Of a stretch of DNA of 64,000 nt, positions 11,941 through 23,222 are shown in pieces. The stretch comes from Argentina anserina (Eukaryota > Streptophyta > Magnoliopsida > Rosales > Rosaceae): positions 19,549,001 to 19,613,000 of the forward strand of contig NC_065874.1 in assembly GCF_933775445.1 (NCBI RefSeq), written 5' to 3'. The stretch's first letter is position 1. Every line of letters begins with the position of its first letter. The position numbers and the translations under genes are program-made. Below the pieces are notes generated by a model. That model did no database searches. It had not been told where the DNA came from and saw nothing but the letters and a program-made list of their open reading frames with translations.

Positions 11941-13512
11941 TGATGAATGCTCGATTACTCGACATCAATATTTAACCCTGAACACATCATTAGTAGTATA
12001 AAGCAAGAGGGTATCGTTCACAAACCGGGGATCCAGCCAGGACTTAGGATCACAACACTTAACACGAATTCATAAAGATATAAAAAGTTGATATATGTTT
12101 CGGATTGAGATATAAAAACAGTAAGTAAGACCTAAACTAATATGTACATGTGATCAACCAACCAACACATAAACAATCACCACACAACTCATACAAGAAA
12201 ATCGAAACAAGCTCTATGACTATCTTAAGAATCATGCCGAGACTATATATTGAACAACTAAGGATGGATCATGCATTTAGGGTTCTAAGCAGTAACCTAA
12301 ACACATAGACACTTAACACATTCGATCAATACCAAGCAGCCATAATCGAAATCTAACATGTTCATCTTCATCATGTAATTCCAAACCCATGCACATTGAA
12401 TTCATCAAGTATGTCACCTAGTTAACCAACAACCATGCAATTTCGAATTCACATATAAAAGAATAAACATATTCTTAGCATAAGTCTTTAATCCAACAAC
12501 CTAAATATCATGCTACAAGCATAGTCATAACACTTAGAAATCGAAATTGATCAAGAACAATACTCGGCAGGAACCAAAACAGAAACTTCATAAAACCAAA
12601 ACATAATTTCGAATCCTTTATATAAATTGAATCAAGTAGCTATTTCATAGACAAAATTGAAACAAGATTACACTACACAAATCGCAAGCTCATCCAAGAA
12701 CAAGAATAAAACCAAAACCGAATTGAAACAAAGAGTGATCATGGTTACACTTTATAAATCAAGCAATCCACAAGTGTATAACCGTGACTTCTATGGATGA
12801 AACCTTCTTCACAAGCGTGCTTGAAGGCTATTGATTGGTGAGGAATGATGGAATCGGTTTTAGGATTTATTGGAAGGGTGAGGGATGAATTCGGCAGAGC
12901 TATGGCTTGTGTTTGTGTGTAAGGTTGATGATGAAAATATGGGGAGGCCGAGCCTCTATATATAGGAGTCTAGAAAGCCTCTTGCCGTCCCAAATAGGAC
13001 ATTGAATCCAATTGGGAAACTGAAATCTTCTTTGTTGTGAATTTTGATTCATGTACTCCATATCCAACTTGATGTAGGAAACCAAGTCCAATAGGGAGAT
13101 CACTTAAGGGCTGCACGGCATCATTCCTGGTCCAACTAGGGGTAGCTAGGCCGGCCTCTTCTTCTCCTTCTTCAACTCGGACATGATTTCCTTGTTCAAC
13201 TAGGAATGCATCTCGGCATCTCTTCATCCTTTCCAAATATGATTTGTCTTTCCTAAAAAGAAATCGACGATTAAGGAATAGGAAAGAATGAAAATAGGAA
13301 AGTAGAATCATAGTCGAGTAAGGAATCCTAGCTCAATAAGGAGTTCTAACACTTAGCACAATTTCATCATCAATTCATCCCAAATTCGAAATAGCTCTCC
13401 TTAGAATATAGAAATGACAAATATGAACCTAAAACAACTAAATATAAGAAGTAACAAAACATAAGAATATGGCATATATACATTAAGAACATCATACTTT
13501 GTGCTCCTATCA
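11941..13512 (-). repeat. 5' LTR of element 1
   Basis: Matches the left LTR throughout, with TG...CA ends on the minus strand and the GTACT duplication directly outside at 13513-13517. A TATATATAGGAG box near 12957-12967 (minus TATATATAGAGGCTCGG) is a plausible TATA element for the element's transcript. Confidence 0.95.
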
Positions 13513-15530
13513 GTACTAGATAAATTAATAATTGTATATGTTTGTATGTAATTTAATAATAAATAAATAAATAATTTCGGAACATGAACGATATATTTTT
13601 TCCAATATCCTGATATATCTCTAATATATCTATTTTTTTTAAACGATATATCTACCGATACTAATATTTTGAAACTTGACTCTTAAGCAAAGCGAGCTCT
13701 AATACCAGTTAGGGCGAATCTAACCGATGCTCAAAATATTAAAGAGATTTTGATCTTCTTGAAGGATTATGATATTTTCTCTAGTCTCGTAAATTCTACG
13801 TTGGATTTTATATATAAGAACCCCGTAATTTATGGTTGTTCTAAGAATGTTATCTCTGTATTTTACTAATTTTTTATATTTTTCATTTTCTTCTTTCAGT
13901 TCTTTCAAAGAAATTTATGCGAAAGCTAAAAGTTCAAATCTAAAAGATATTAAGTTTGCAATGATGATAAAAAAAATTATCTACCTTCGAGTGCAGAGGA
14001 TAGGCTTTAGCTGCAAAATGTCAAAATAAACAAACTCAAATATGGGCCACCACACGCCATCAAAAAAAATATTTAACTGTGTTAACGGAGTTCACTATTC
14101 ATATACCAAAGTTGTGTACAGTTCAAAACTTGAATTACCAAAGTGAAGTTTGTAAAACATTAGGTACAAAGTTTATAAAGGGCCAAACGTCAGGTACTAT
14201 TGAGACAAATCTCCCATATTAGTATATATTGGAAAATGATTGTTGGCGGTAGAAATTTTAGGTCTCAATGACTATCTTAGATATTATGTTATGCCATGGT
14301 ACTTTTAGAATCATATCATGTAATTTTTAAAAACGCCATTTTTTAGGGCAAATTATTAATTGGTACTAAATTTGAACTCAAATTATAAAATGATCAATCA
14401 AATTTTTCCAATTACAAGAAGGTTATCTCATTTAAATGAAAATTAGAAATGATCCAGAAGTTATATACGAATTTGGAAAACAGTACTTTTAAATTTTTTT
14501 CTGACTGTTTTGCTCTTTCTCACGCTCTTCCTCTTCTTCTAATTTCAGCCATAACTTTGCTATCCGGCGATGGATTTGAGTGTGGTTGGTACTGTTGGAA
14601 AGATCTCTCCCTTCTTTCATTTGCTAAAATACCAACTCTGAACCGATCACCTTACAAGGGGTAGCAACTTTTGCAAGGGGCTACCGCAGTTCATGGTGGT
14701 GCTCTAAACTATTCCAGCAATCGGTGCTCAAGGCTCTGTAAATCTAGTTATTCACTTTTTTATGAGCCGATTCATCCCAACCACTTTCAAATTCTAACAA
14801 AAATTTGTAAATTTGGATTTTGCTCTCGGATCTTGCGGATATTGTCACATCACCAGTCACAGTAGTAGATACACTATCGACATTGTAACAACCATTGTAT
14901 TTGGTAATGTGACTGCATCTGTCACTATTGTGACAAGAAAAAAATGTGGAAAAAAATAGAAGAAGAAGAAACAAATGAATATATATATAACGAATCTTTG
15001 TTTGCTATTATGTGATCTTAACCTTATTAGATCAACTAATACGATCCAAATATCGACACTGACGTTGTCACTCAGTGGATATAGTCACATCACCAGTCAC
15101 ATTGATAGTCACAATGGCGTGCACGTCGGTGGCCATGGAAAATCGGACTGAGCCTCCTGGGCTGTGTTTATTCTTTGGAGGAGGAAGATGATCTCGTTGG
15201 AGATGATAGTAGCAATAGTAGTTTTTGTAATTTTCATGCAAACTTTGGGCAACTCTTTAATAGAATTAAGTGGGTGACTTTGTTATGATTTTGAAACAAC
15301 CATTGATTGTTTTTATAATTATTGTACTCAAAGTGAGTTTTTTTATATACTCCCCTTGTTTTGAAGGAATAAGAGACCATTTTATTCTTCCAAAATTTAA
15401 TGATTATAATTATGTTGGCTTTTTAAATCAAAATACATGTATGTATAGTTCTTTCTCTTTCGATATATGTACACTTATTTGGATATATATATATATATAT
15501 TCAAATATAGAACAATTGTGTATTTATTTT
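13513..15530. other. No gene seen; AT-rich intergenic DNA
   Basis: After the target duplication (13513-13517) the sequence is AT-rich and has only short, biased frames. Two related blocks containing GTCACATCACCAGTCACA lie at about 14845-14870 and 15080-15105. A GAGCTCTAATACCAG string near 13698 resembles a degenerate complement of the initiator-tRNA primer site used by copia elements, but no adjoining LTR can be defined. Confidence 0.5.
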
Positions 15531-16490
15531 TAGAAAAATAGTTTCCATTAAAACAGCCCTAGAAGGCTACATACATCATGAACTAAATTGCCCTATGACA
15601 TCAAACAATGATCAAAGATCACCCATTACAATGTTACCTATGACAAGTAACCCTCATTATGGAATGAGCACAAATAAACCTACAATTACCGAGGATAAAT
15701 CAAGCATTCCAATAAAACCCTTGTCGAAGATACCCCACAACGCTTAGAGACTACAATTGGTGTACGACACATAATATCCTGAGTAAGACAGAAGGATTTA
15801 TCAGCCGAATAGTTAGATAGGCATGCCGAATATCTACGTCTTGCCAACACTCAACTCCATCTTGGCTGTTGCACCACAAAGTACCCCCAAGACAAAACAT
15901 GGGCCATGAAGATCCAGCCCACTAATCCCAAAAGGGGCAAACCCAGACCTAAGCTCATAAGCCCAAGCCCAGACCCGGCCCAAGGTGACCTCCCTTTTCC
16001 TCGCAGCGAAAGACGAGTCAACTACCAGCAATAGATCTCTGACGTCCACTATTGTAGCATAAACCTAGATCTCCGACACAATAAGAATCTTTTGCCTCCA
16101 TTGAAGCTTGCCATCATGTCAGATCATAGCCACCGAGGTAATATCACCCTTTAGAGATATCTACCAAGCCGACTTTGAGAGTCAAACATAGCCAATCCCA
16201 AACAAACGCACTCCTCCCCAACAGCCATCGAGGTTGGATGCTCAGCAACCGACACAAACAATGAGTTCTCTAACAAAAGAAACTCGCGTCGCCATCCTTA
16301 CAACATGAATGACATCGAAAGAGAACTCTGCGCCATCGCCACATCTCGCCAAGCACTTCGTCATTCTCTTTCCAGGAAACACCGTTGCGAAGAGGTTCTA
16401 GTTCTTTCTTATTACTCAAACCTTTTTTTTATCGTCTCAGCCTTCATGTCACAACCTCAAGATTTTGAACGATACAATTCCAAATTTTAA
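15531..16490 (-). other. Possible LINE-like 3' untranslated relic
   Basis: GC content rises compared with both sides. On the minus strand the segment ends in a tail of the form TTTTAATGGAAACTATTTTTCTAAAAATAAA, split here only for description, which resembles the 3' tails of plant non-LTR elements. No reverse transcriptase motif is present and no target duplication was found. The identity is a guess. Confidence 0.25.
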
Positions 16491-17320
16491 GGTTGTGAAT
16501 AACTCTAAAATAACCTCAATTACATTGAAATCACTTTATAGTAACAGTGTATCAAAAACTTAGTTCAAAATGCAACTCAGTCAATATGAATAATACATCA
16601 CCAATGTTTACAAAATAGTAACATACACCATGCATAGATTGACAATAAAGACTAAAGCTCTAGCTAATCAACCCCACACCCGACCAAGGTGTGATTCCGA
16701 CATTTGCTTAACGCCACTTTAGCCGCCACTAAGGCAAAACAACATAGATTCAATTTTCGCCATTTTGGGCGCCACTAAGGCAAAACAATAAGGACTCACA
16801 ATGAAACAACACTTCTACCGGAAGGTACATTTTCTTCATTTCCGGCCTAACACCACAACAATAATATAATTTACCGGAAAATACATTTTCTTTCATTTCG
16901 GTCACATCCTGCACACAGTAAACCTCAATTAACATCAAATACATTTTCTTTTCTTGCGGTCCCTTCCTCCACAATAACAATTAACCACAAACAACATTAC
17001 TATATTCTGCATATATTTACTGAGACAATATCATCATATAATATATCAATGTATATATGCATATCTTATTTACCATTAAATATACAGATATAAAATCACT
17101 ACAACATGTCAATCACCAAAAAGTAACATTAACAACGTGAGATTTACTCACCTTAAATGATGTATGGGAGACGAGATAAATGATGTATTGTGTTCATTGA
17201 TGGTTGTTGGAGAGTAGTTGAGGTAAAGGACAAAATGTTCTGTAGTTGGGAGAAGTGTTGGGATTGTGTAATTAGAAGTGTATTCCTTCAGTTATAGGTT
17301 TTGGGGTAGTCCAATTTTAA
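16491..17320. other. No gene seen; short internal repeats
   Basis: AT-rich DNA with two copies of CGCCACTAAGGCAAAACAA (16719-16742 and 16771-16790 approximately) and three spaced TACATTTTCTT motifs at 16826-16950. Nothing here supports a coding region. The right edge is the breakpoint of the retroelement fragment that follows. Confidence 0.5.
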
Positions 17321-18400
17321 GGAAGATGTTGAAAGAGTTGTTGACGAGTGCACCCATCATTTGTCCTCCGGATTGGAACCTGCCCTTCGAATTGCTGTGT
17401 GATGCTTCAGACTATGCAGTTAGGGTAGTGTTGGGCCAAAGAAGAGAAAAGAAACCTGTAGTGATCTACTATGCGTCTAGGACTCTTAATGAGGCCCAGA
17501 TGAATTATTGGACTACGGAAAAAGAGCTTTTGGCTGTAATCTTTGCTTTAGAAAAATTTCGATCATATTTTGCATTCTAAAGTTATTGTGTATTCTGACC
17601 ATGCAGCCTTAAGATATTTGATGACTAAAAAATATGCTAAGCCCAGGTTGATCCGGTGGATCTGTTGATTTAGGAATTTGACCTTGAGATTCGAGATAAG
17701 AAGAGAAATGAGAATGTGGTGGTTGATCATTTAAGTAGGATCGTGCGAGATGAGAAAATAGAGCTACTACGTGAGACTTTCCCAGATGAGCAGCTCTTTG
17801 GAATGGAGGTAAGTGTACCTTGGTATGTATACATTGCCAATTATTTAGTTACTATGACTTTTCCTAGTATACTTTCGCATGCTAACAAGGCTAAATTGAA
17901 GAAAATGGCTAGATATTACATGTGGGATGAACCGTATTTATAGAAACAATGTAGTGATTAAGTTATTAGGATATGTGTCCCAGAGAATGAGCATATGTCA
18001 ATTCTTAACTTCTGTCATAATGAGGCATGTGGAGGTCATTTTGGGCCTCGTAGAACAGTAATGAAGTTGTTGGAATGTGGATTCTATTGCCTACTATTTT
18101 CAAGGATGTATACTTGTTTTGTGTTTCTTGTGATAGGTGTCAATGGACTAGTAATATTGGTAAGCCAGATCAAATGCCCCTTTCCCCTATTATAATTGTG
18201 GAAATCTTTGATGTTTGGGGTATTGATTTCGTGGGTCCATTTCCTTCACCTATATGTCTCTTGTATATCTTATTGGTTGTTGATTATGTGTCGGATTGGG
18301 TGGCGACAAAGGCCACCAGGACTAATGATTTGAAAGTGGTTGTAGGTTTCTTGAGAACTAACATCTTTTGCAGGTTTGGAGTATCACGAGAGTCGTACTA
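17321..18400 (+). pseudogene. RNase H-integrase fragment of an Athila-type element, plus strand
   Basis: Homology to element 2 begins abruptly inside the RT-RNase H junction ([20 protein letters not shown]) and runs through RNase H ([18 protein letters not shown]), the linker ([12 protein letters not shown]), the integrase zinc region (CVSCDRCQW) and the first catalytic block (WGIDFVGPFPS). It stops just before the second catalytic aspartate, at about 18390-18403. Stops and frameshifts are frequent (for example near 17578, 17668 and 17940). It lies inverted with respect to element 2. It retains bases deleted from element 2 and so helps locate that element's lesions. Both ends are truncated, so it is a rearranged remnant. 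Confidence 0.9.
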
Positions 18401-19857
18401 CGTGTGAGGACTTTAAAAGTTGACTTTTTGACGCGTAAGTTTTCCGGGAAAACTTCCTTCACGAAAGTCGTAGAGCTCGTCGATACGAATTCGTGGAGAC
18501 ATGGCACGCCTAAATCGGAGTTTGTATGAAGAAGTTACGAATCAAAATGTATTTGGGTCATTTTTGGAATTTAGTATAAATAGGGGGTGAAAAATCGAAA
18601 AAAATCAGAAAACCCCGAAAATTCAAAATCACGCGCCACTGTTCACGCGCGGACCGAAAACCTTCACCGGCGCTGTTCTCCGCCGTCCGGCCACCGATCG
18701 GGGCGCCACCGGTCTCATTCGCTGGGCCTACGTGCCACTGATCGATTGGTACCAGCCCCGACGCCTGCCGACCGCCGTGCCCGGCGCAGCAACGCCCGAA
18801 AGATCCGGCCGAAGTCAACGCTGCCGTGCGGCCGTTTTCCGGCGACTCCGGAGCTCGGGGTTAGCATCGTTCGACTTGGTTTTCCATTCTGGGCACGAAT
18901 CGACCGGAGTTGGGCGACGAATCGAGCTAGATCGTGATCTTGGAATCAGGGGCACTGTTCCGACCTTCAACGGCAGTTTCCGGCCACTTCCCGGCCGATC
19001 TGGGCTTCGACGCCGTTGTGGAAAAGGTATGGTTTCTTGTGATCTACAACTTTGATGTTGGAGTCGAGTTGATTTGGTGAGGTCGGAGAGGGGTGGCGCG
19101 TGGGGCCTACGCGCAGCCACTGTGGCGGCGCGTTCGGCGGTGCGTGGTGACTTTTTTGGGGCAGTAGGTTACCCCTTTGTGTAGCATTCGTCGATACGAA
19201 CTTATCGACATATTAATCGATGTAGTTAGTCGTTGTATGTTGTTGGTAATGTAGATTATCGTATAAAAGGATAAATGTGATTGTTGTGATTGTGGTATAT
19301 TTGGTGTATGATAATTATGATGATGGTTGTGTTGATGTGTGTTTGTTGGGTAAGGTTTACGATATTAATTGTGCAAGGGTACATGGGCTTAGAAATGCCG
19401 AAAGGAGAGTTTTGGTGAATTCGGTGTGTTGGGTGTCCTTAGTAATTTTAGTTAAATATTTGGGGGACTACAAATGGCTTGATCCCTCTAAAAAAAGTAC
19501 GTAGGCAGCCCAAACAAGGTTTGGGTGCAGCCACAATTATTTTAGATTAAATATCGGTTTACGTTTGCAAGTATCCAATTTTGATGCTAGATTTCTGGCT
19601 ACGAGTGGACGTTAATTTAAATATATGCATGCATCAATAATTATTTATGTGATTCCGGGCATTATAAGATTTAATTGCTTTGTGATGATATTTGGTTGAC
19701 TTGGAGATATATATGAGATATATATATTTATAACGCCTTATTTGATTAAATCAGAAAGTGTGGATTTTTATCCGGGAACGGGGTTTCCGGGATTTGTTAT
19801 ATTCATATTGAGATTTATACGTACGGTTGGGAACCGTACTCGTTCTAATTATTCTTA

Positions 19858-20050
19858 TTCGGTATCCTCTCCTCTAACTTGTTAAGTTAAAGGGGGCACG
19901 ATCAACGGATAAGAATGATTTTCTATCTTATTCCGGTATCCTCTCCTTTAATCCTATAAAGGAGGTACGATCAACGGAATCATATTCCATTCTATCTGGT
20001 ATCCTCACCTTAGCAACATCAAAAAGAGGCATGATCAACGGATATGAATG
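19858..20050 (+). repeat. Three hairpin cassettes inside the long LTR
   Basis: Each unit has GGTATCCTCTCC or close to it, then a stem-loop, then CGATCAACGGAT. The stems differ: CTAACTT-GTT-AAGTTA(A)AG in the first, CTCCTTTA/TAAAGGAG in the second, a weak CCTT/AAG pairing in the third. The related minus-strand copy has the same cassette at 37890-38070 with stems such as CCTTTAA/TTAAAGG. Confidence 0.7.
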
Positions 20051-20088
20051 ATATTTATTTTGTGACTATGTTAGCATACTGATCTACT

Positions 20089-20330
20089 TTTCTGCATGGA
20101 GGGCGATGCCGCCCGGGGGGCGAGGTTATGTGATATCACTATTCTGCCTGGAGGGCGATGCCGCCCGAGGGGCGAGGTTACTCGATAGCACTTTTCCGCC
20201 TGAGGGCGATGCCGCCCGAGGGGCGAGGTTACGTGATATCACTTTTCCGCCGGGAGGGCGATGCCGCTCGAGGGGCAAGGTTACATGATATCATTTTCCG
20301 CCTGGAGGGCGATGCCGCCTGAGAGGCGAG
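20089..20330 (+). repeat. Five-copy tandem repeat of about 51 bp in the long LTR
   Basis: Units centre on GAGGGCGATGCCGCCCGAGG followed by GGCGAGGTTACGTGATATCA, with a few differences each. GGGCG and CGCCC can pair within the unit. The copy at 36850-39469 has only one such block (about 37725-37762), so the array expanded in this copy or contracted in the other. Confidence 0.85.
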
Positions 20331-20468
20331 GAAATATAGCCGGCTAGGATAGGATGTTTCAATACCCTCTCCGTGAACGTGACGTGACGGTATTGAAAAC
20401 TTGAGATTTGATAGGTATATATATATTTTTGGCCGGGGGCCTATGGTACGATATTGTTATATTGTTGC

Positions 20469-20624
20469 GACTAGCGGGGCTAGTCAGCTTCTACCTATTT
20501 GTAATTATTTATGTAGACTAGCGGGGCTAGTCGGGTCTCTAGAATGATCGGATAGTATTAATTTGACTAGTGGGGCTAGTCCAGTTTTATTTATGAGTTA
20601 TTAGTTTGACTAGCGGGGCTAGTT
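20469..20624 (+). repeat. Four spaced copies of GACTAGCGGGGCTAGTC
   Basis: The 17-bp motif is a 7-bp inverted repeat (GACTAGC/GCTAGTC) around GGG and occurs at 20469, 20516, 20565 and 20608, spaced 43-49 bp. The second and third copies of this LTR family carry the complementary motif at 34920-35040 (three) and 37415-37580 (four, with one more at 37824). Confidence 0.88.
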
Positions 20625-21096
20625 TATTTTTATACTTGCCGAATGATTATTCGAGATTGGGAAATCCCCTAAATTGATTAAATAGTTCTGGGATTTTAGT
20701 AATTATTCGGGAATTATATATTACGTTAAATAACGACTTTGGTGGTCGTAACGTGAGTTGGGAGGTTGTGGTAAGAGGAGCGGAAAGCTCCAGGGATCGA
20801 TCGAGGTTGTGTCCTAACGTCTCATAGCGTAACGGACGTCTTTATGAATGTTATAGGTTGATAATTTTTATTGTTGATATATTTTTGATTTGTGTTTGAG
20901 GAGAATGTGAAATTATGGGGAGCAGATGGCTCCAGGTGTCAGGGTGGTTTTGAGATATTAGAAGTGTCGTTTTCGTGCAGGTAGGGTTGACTACTTTCAG
21001 GGGAGACTATGCCGAAATTTTGATAAATCTCCTTTGATAGTGGTCCCCGCACGATCTGCCTCGAAAGTAGGGTTCATTTTGGGGCGGGTCGTGTCA

Positions 21097-22228
21097 ACAT
21101 GGAAAAAAGTCAAATAAACATTTTTAGACCTTCAATTACAACTCAACTCCAAATCACAAATGGAAGATCACATCTTTTTTTTTCTTTTATTGTGTTGCCG
21201 AATTCTATACATTTTTTCTTCTTTCTTTTCATTTTTTTCGGCATTTGGTTAAAAGCTTGTTCTCATTTTTCTCATGGCTTCCACCCCACACTTATTTCAT
21301 ACATCATCACAACATCATCTCAAAAATAGTTCTGCCGAGTCTATACGACAAGGTAGAGGTAACTATACTAAGCATGGAGATAACATAGGTGATGAAGAAA
21401 AGGCTCAATGTAGGCTCAAATGAGGTTCAACTAAGGGGTCCCAAACATGGCACATATAGGGATACATGGCTCTTTGGCTAAAGTGGTGGTAATCCTAGAA
21501 ATGATCTATAAATCCTTTTCAAAATCAGAGCATTTTATGACTTAAAAGTTTCAACAATCACAAAAAATGAGTTCTAGTAAATTCTAGAGTCCATTAAAAG
21601 CTATGGCACATATTCATTGAATATGCAAAGAATAATGAGGTTCATATAACAACCACGAAATATCATATTATCACTCAAGAAGAAAGCATATATAGGCTCA
21701 AAAACTTACAACTTGTTATGGACTTAAACTAACCAAACATGTATGCCATATTACATTCAATCAAAATCTCACATGTTTCATACCAAATCCACATTATGAA
21801 TGAAACTTACAATTCAATTCTTATGGAAAGCAAAAATATCATCTATGCAGTTAGAGACATAATCATCCTAGACTTTAGGGGCATCCTAAGACTCAAAACA
21901 ACACATTTTTTTTCGATATTTTTAAACATTTTTTTCGATTTTTTTTATTTATATCATGAAATCAAAGCAAAAACAACTAAACAATGATCATGCAACCCTA
22001 CCCCACACTTAGAAAATTACATTGTCCTCAATGTAAGCCCAATAATCAGAATGTAATTTATAAGTATAGAATAAGATCACACATCAACACATATACAATT
22101 CAACCATAAGAGTGAAGGGATAAGAAAATGCAAACTCCCGTAGACGACTCCTCCACAGGTACGGTTGAAATGGGTTGCCTCCCATGCAGCACTTGAGTTT
22201 TAAAATCTCTCAGCCTAGACTCTCATGC
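21097..22228 (-). other. Non-coding 3' region of element 2, truncated
   Basis: Related to 4540-5600 of element 1 by collinear blocks such as GACAAGGTAGAG and ACTATACTAAGCA. It contains two polypurine-tract-like motifs (minus AAGTGTGGGG at 21284-21293 and 22001-22010) and an 8-bp palindrome, TTACATTG/CAATGTAA, at 22017-22036. No env-like reading frame is present. The true polypurine tract and LTR are missing. Confidence 0.75.
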
Positions 22229-23198
22229 TCATACCTCTTTTGGCACATCTCTAACACTCGTCTCCTCATACGTGTGCTCCTCAAAAGGTTCATAATAGGG
22301 CTTAAGTCGATGCCCATTCACCTTGAACGTCTGACCTGTTATATCACTTGTAATTTCAATAGCACCATGAGAAAGCACATTAGTAACAACAAATGGACCA
22401 ACCCAATGAGAACGTAATTTTCCAGGAAAAAGTTTAAGTCTAGAATGGAATAAAATAACTTTTTGACCAACTACAAACTCTTTCCCATGAATCATTTTGT
22501 CATGATAAACTCTCGTTTTCTCCTTGTAAATCCATCCAGCATCATAGGCGTCAATTTCCTATGAACACCGGCTGCATCCTTGTCCATGTTGAATGTCTTC
22601 ACCGCCCACCATGCTCTGTGCTCTAACTCCACTGGAAGGTGACATGCCTTCCCATACACCAATTTGAATGGTGACATCCCAATAGGCGTCTTGTACGCAG
22701 TCCTGTAGGCCCATAATGCATCATTAATCGATTACTCCAATCCTTCCTTGTTGGACCTACAGTTTTCTCCAGAATTCCCTTGATCTCTTTGTTAGACACT
22801 TTTGTCATGCCACTTGTTTGAGGATGATATGGTGTCGAAACCTTGTGGGTTATTCCAAACTTCTTGAGCAATGCCTCAATTATCCGGTTGCAGAAATGAG
22901 AACCGCCATCACTTATCAAAACTCTTGGTACTCCAAACCTGCAATATATGTTAGTTCTCAAGAAACATGCAACCACTTTCGAATCATTAGTCCTGGTCGC
23001 CTTTGCTTCCACCAATTTCGACACATAATCAACAGCCAATAAGATATACAAGAAACCTCTAGATGAAGGAAACGGACCCATGAAATCAATGCCCCACACA
23101 TCAAAAATTTCGACAATTATAGTGGGGGATAAAGGCATTTGATCTCTCTTACCAATATTACCAGTCCGTTGACACCTATCACAAGAAACACAAAACAA
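22229..23198 (-). pseudogene. Integrase of element 2, inactivated
   Basis: Pieces in three phases cover zinc-binding CVSCDRCQR, core [23 protein letters not shown] and the C-terminal [16 protein letters not shown] module. The second catalytic aspartate is present. The position of the catalytic glutamate reads lysine (codon AAA at 22800-22802, in [10 protein letters not shown]). Frameshifts lie near 22730 and 22495-22560, and a TAG near 23223, where related elements have tryptophan, separates it from RNase H in the same frame. The C-terminal piece runs to 22229 and ends with a short tail after [10 protein letters not shown]. Confidence 0.9.
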
Positions 23199-23222
23199 AT
23201 ATGCATCCTTGAAAATAGAAGG

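Larger units (their letters stand above)
2243..13512 (-). mobile_element. Complete but inactive Athila-type Ty3/gypsy LTR retrotransposon (element 1)
   Basis: Two LTRs of 1565 and 1572 bp in direct orientation flank an interior with, in minus-strand order, primer site, leader, gag, protease, RT, RNase H and integrase. GTACT stands directly outside both ends (2238-2242 and 13513-13517), so the borders are those of one insertion event. The gag-PR-RT-RH-IN order defines Ty3/gypsy. The FMDD box in RT, the VVADHLSRL motif after RNase H and a primer site complementary to tRNA-Asp indicate the Athila lineage. In the first 400 bp the LTRs differ by roughly six substitutions and two small indels, so the insertion is fairly young. 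Coding capacity is nonetheless lost through stops, frameshifts and an integrase active-site change. Confidence 0.95.
18404..21096 (+). mobile_element. Hairpin-rich 2.7-kb LTR (probably solo, Tekay/Del-like), plus strand
   Basis: The right end is GGGGCGGGTCGTGTCA. The copy at 36850-39469 in the opposite orientation begins, on its own sense strand, TGTCACGACCCG, so the family has near-inverted TG...CA termini. Length, absence of any polymerase domain and a GC-rich stretch (18640-19150) fit a long gypsy LTR; assignment to Tekay/Del is inference from size and terminal sequence. ACGTG precedes and ACATG follows the element, which is not an exact duplication. The sequences on its two sides are unrelated in layout, so it may mark a recombination junction. 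Confidence 0.6.

Noticed and set aside
13690..13715. Copia-like primer site complement (GAGCTCTAATACCAG)
   Set aside because: No LTR border or copia coding sequence adjoins it, and the match is imperfect.
20089..20330. CRISPR-like array of regular repeats
   Set aside because: The whole 51-bp unit is repeated without unique spacers, and the context is a plant LTR.
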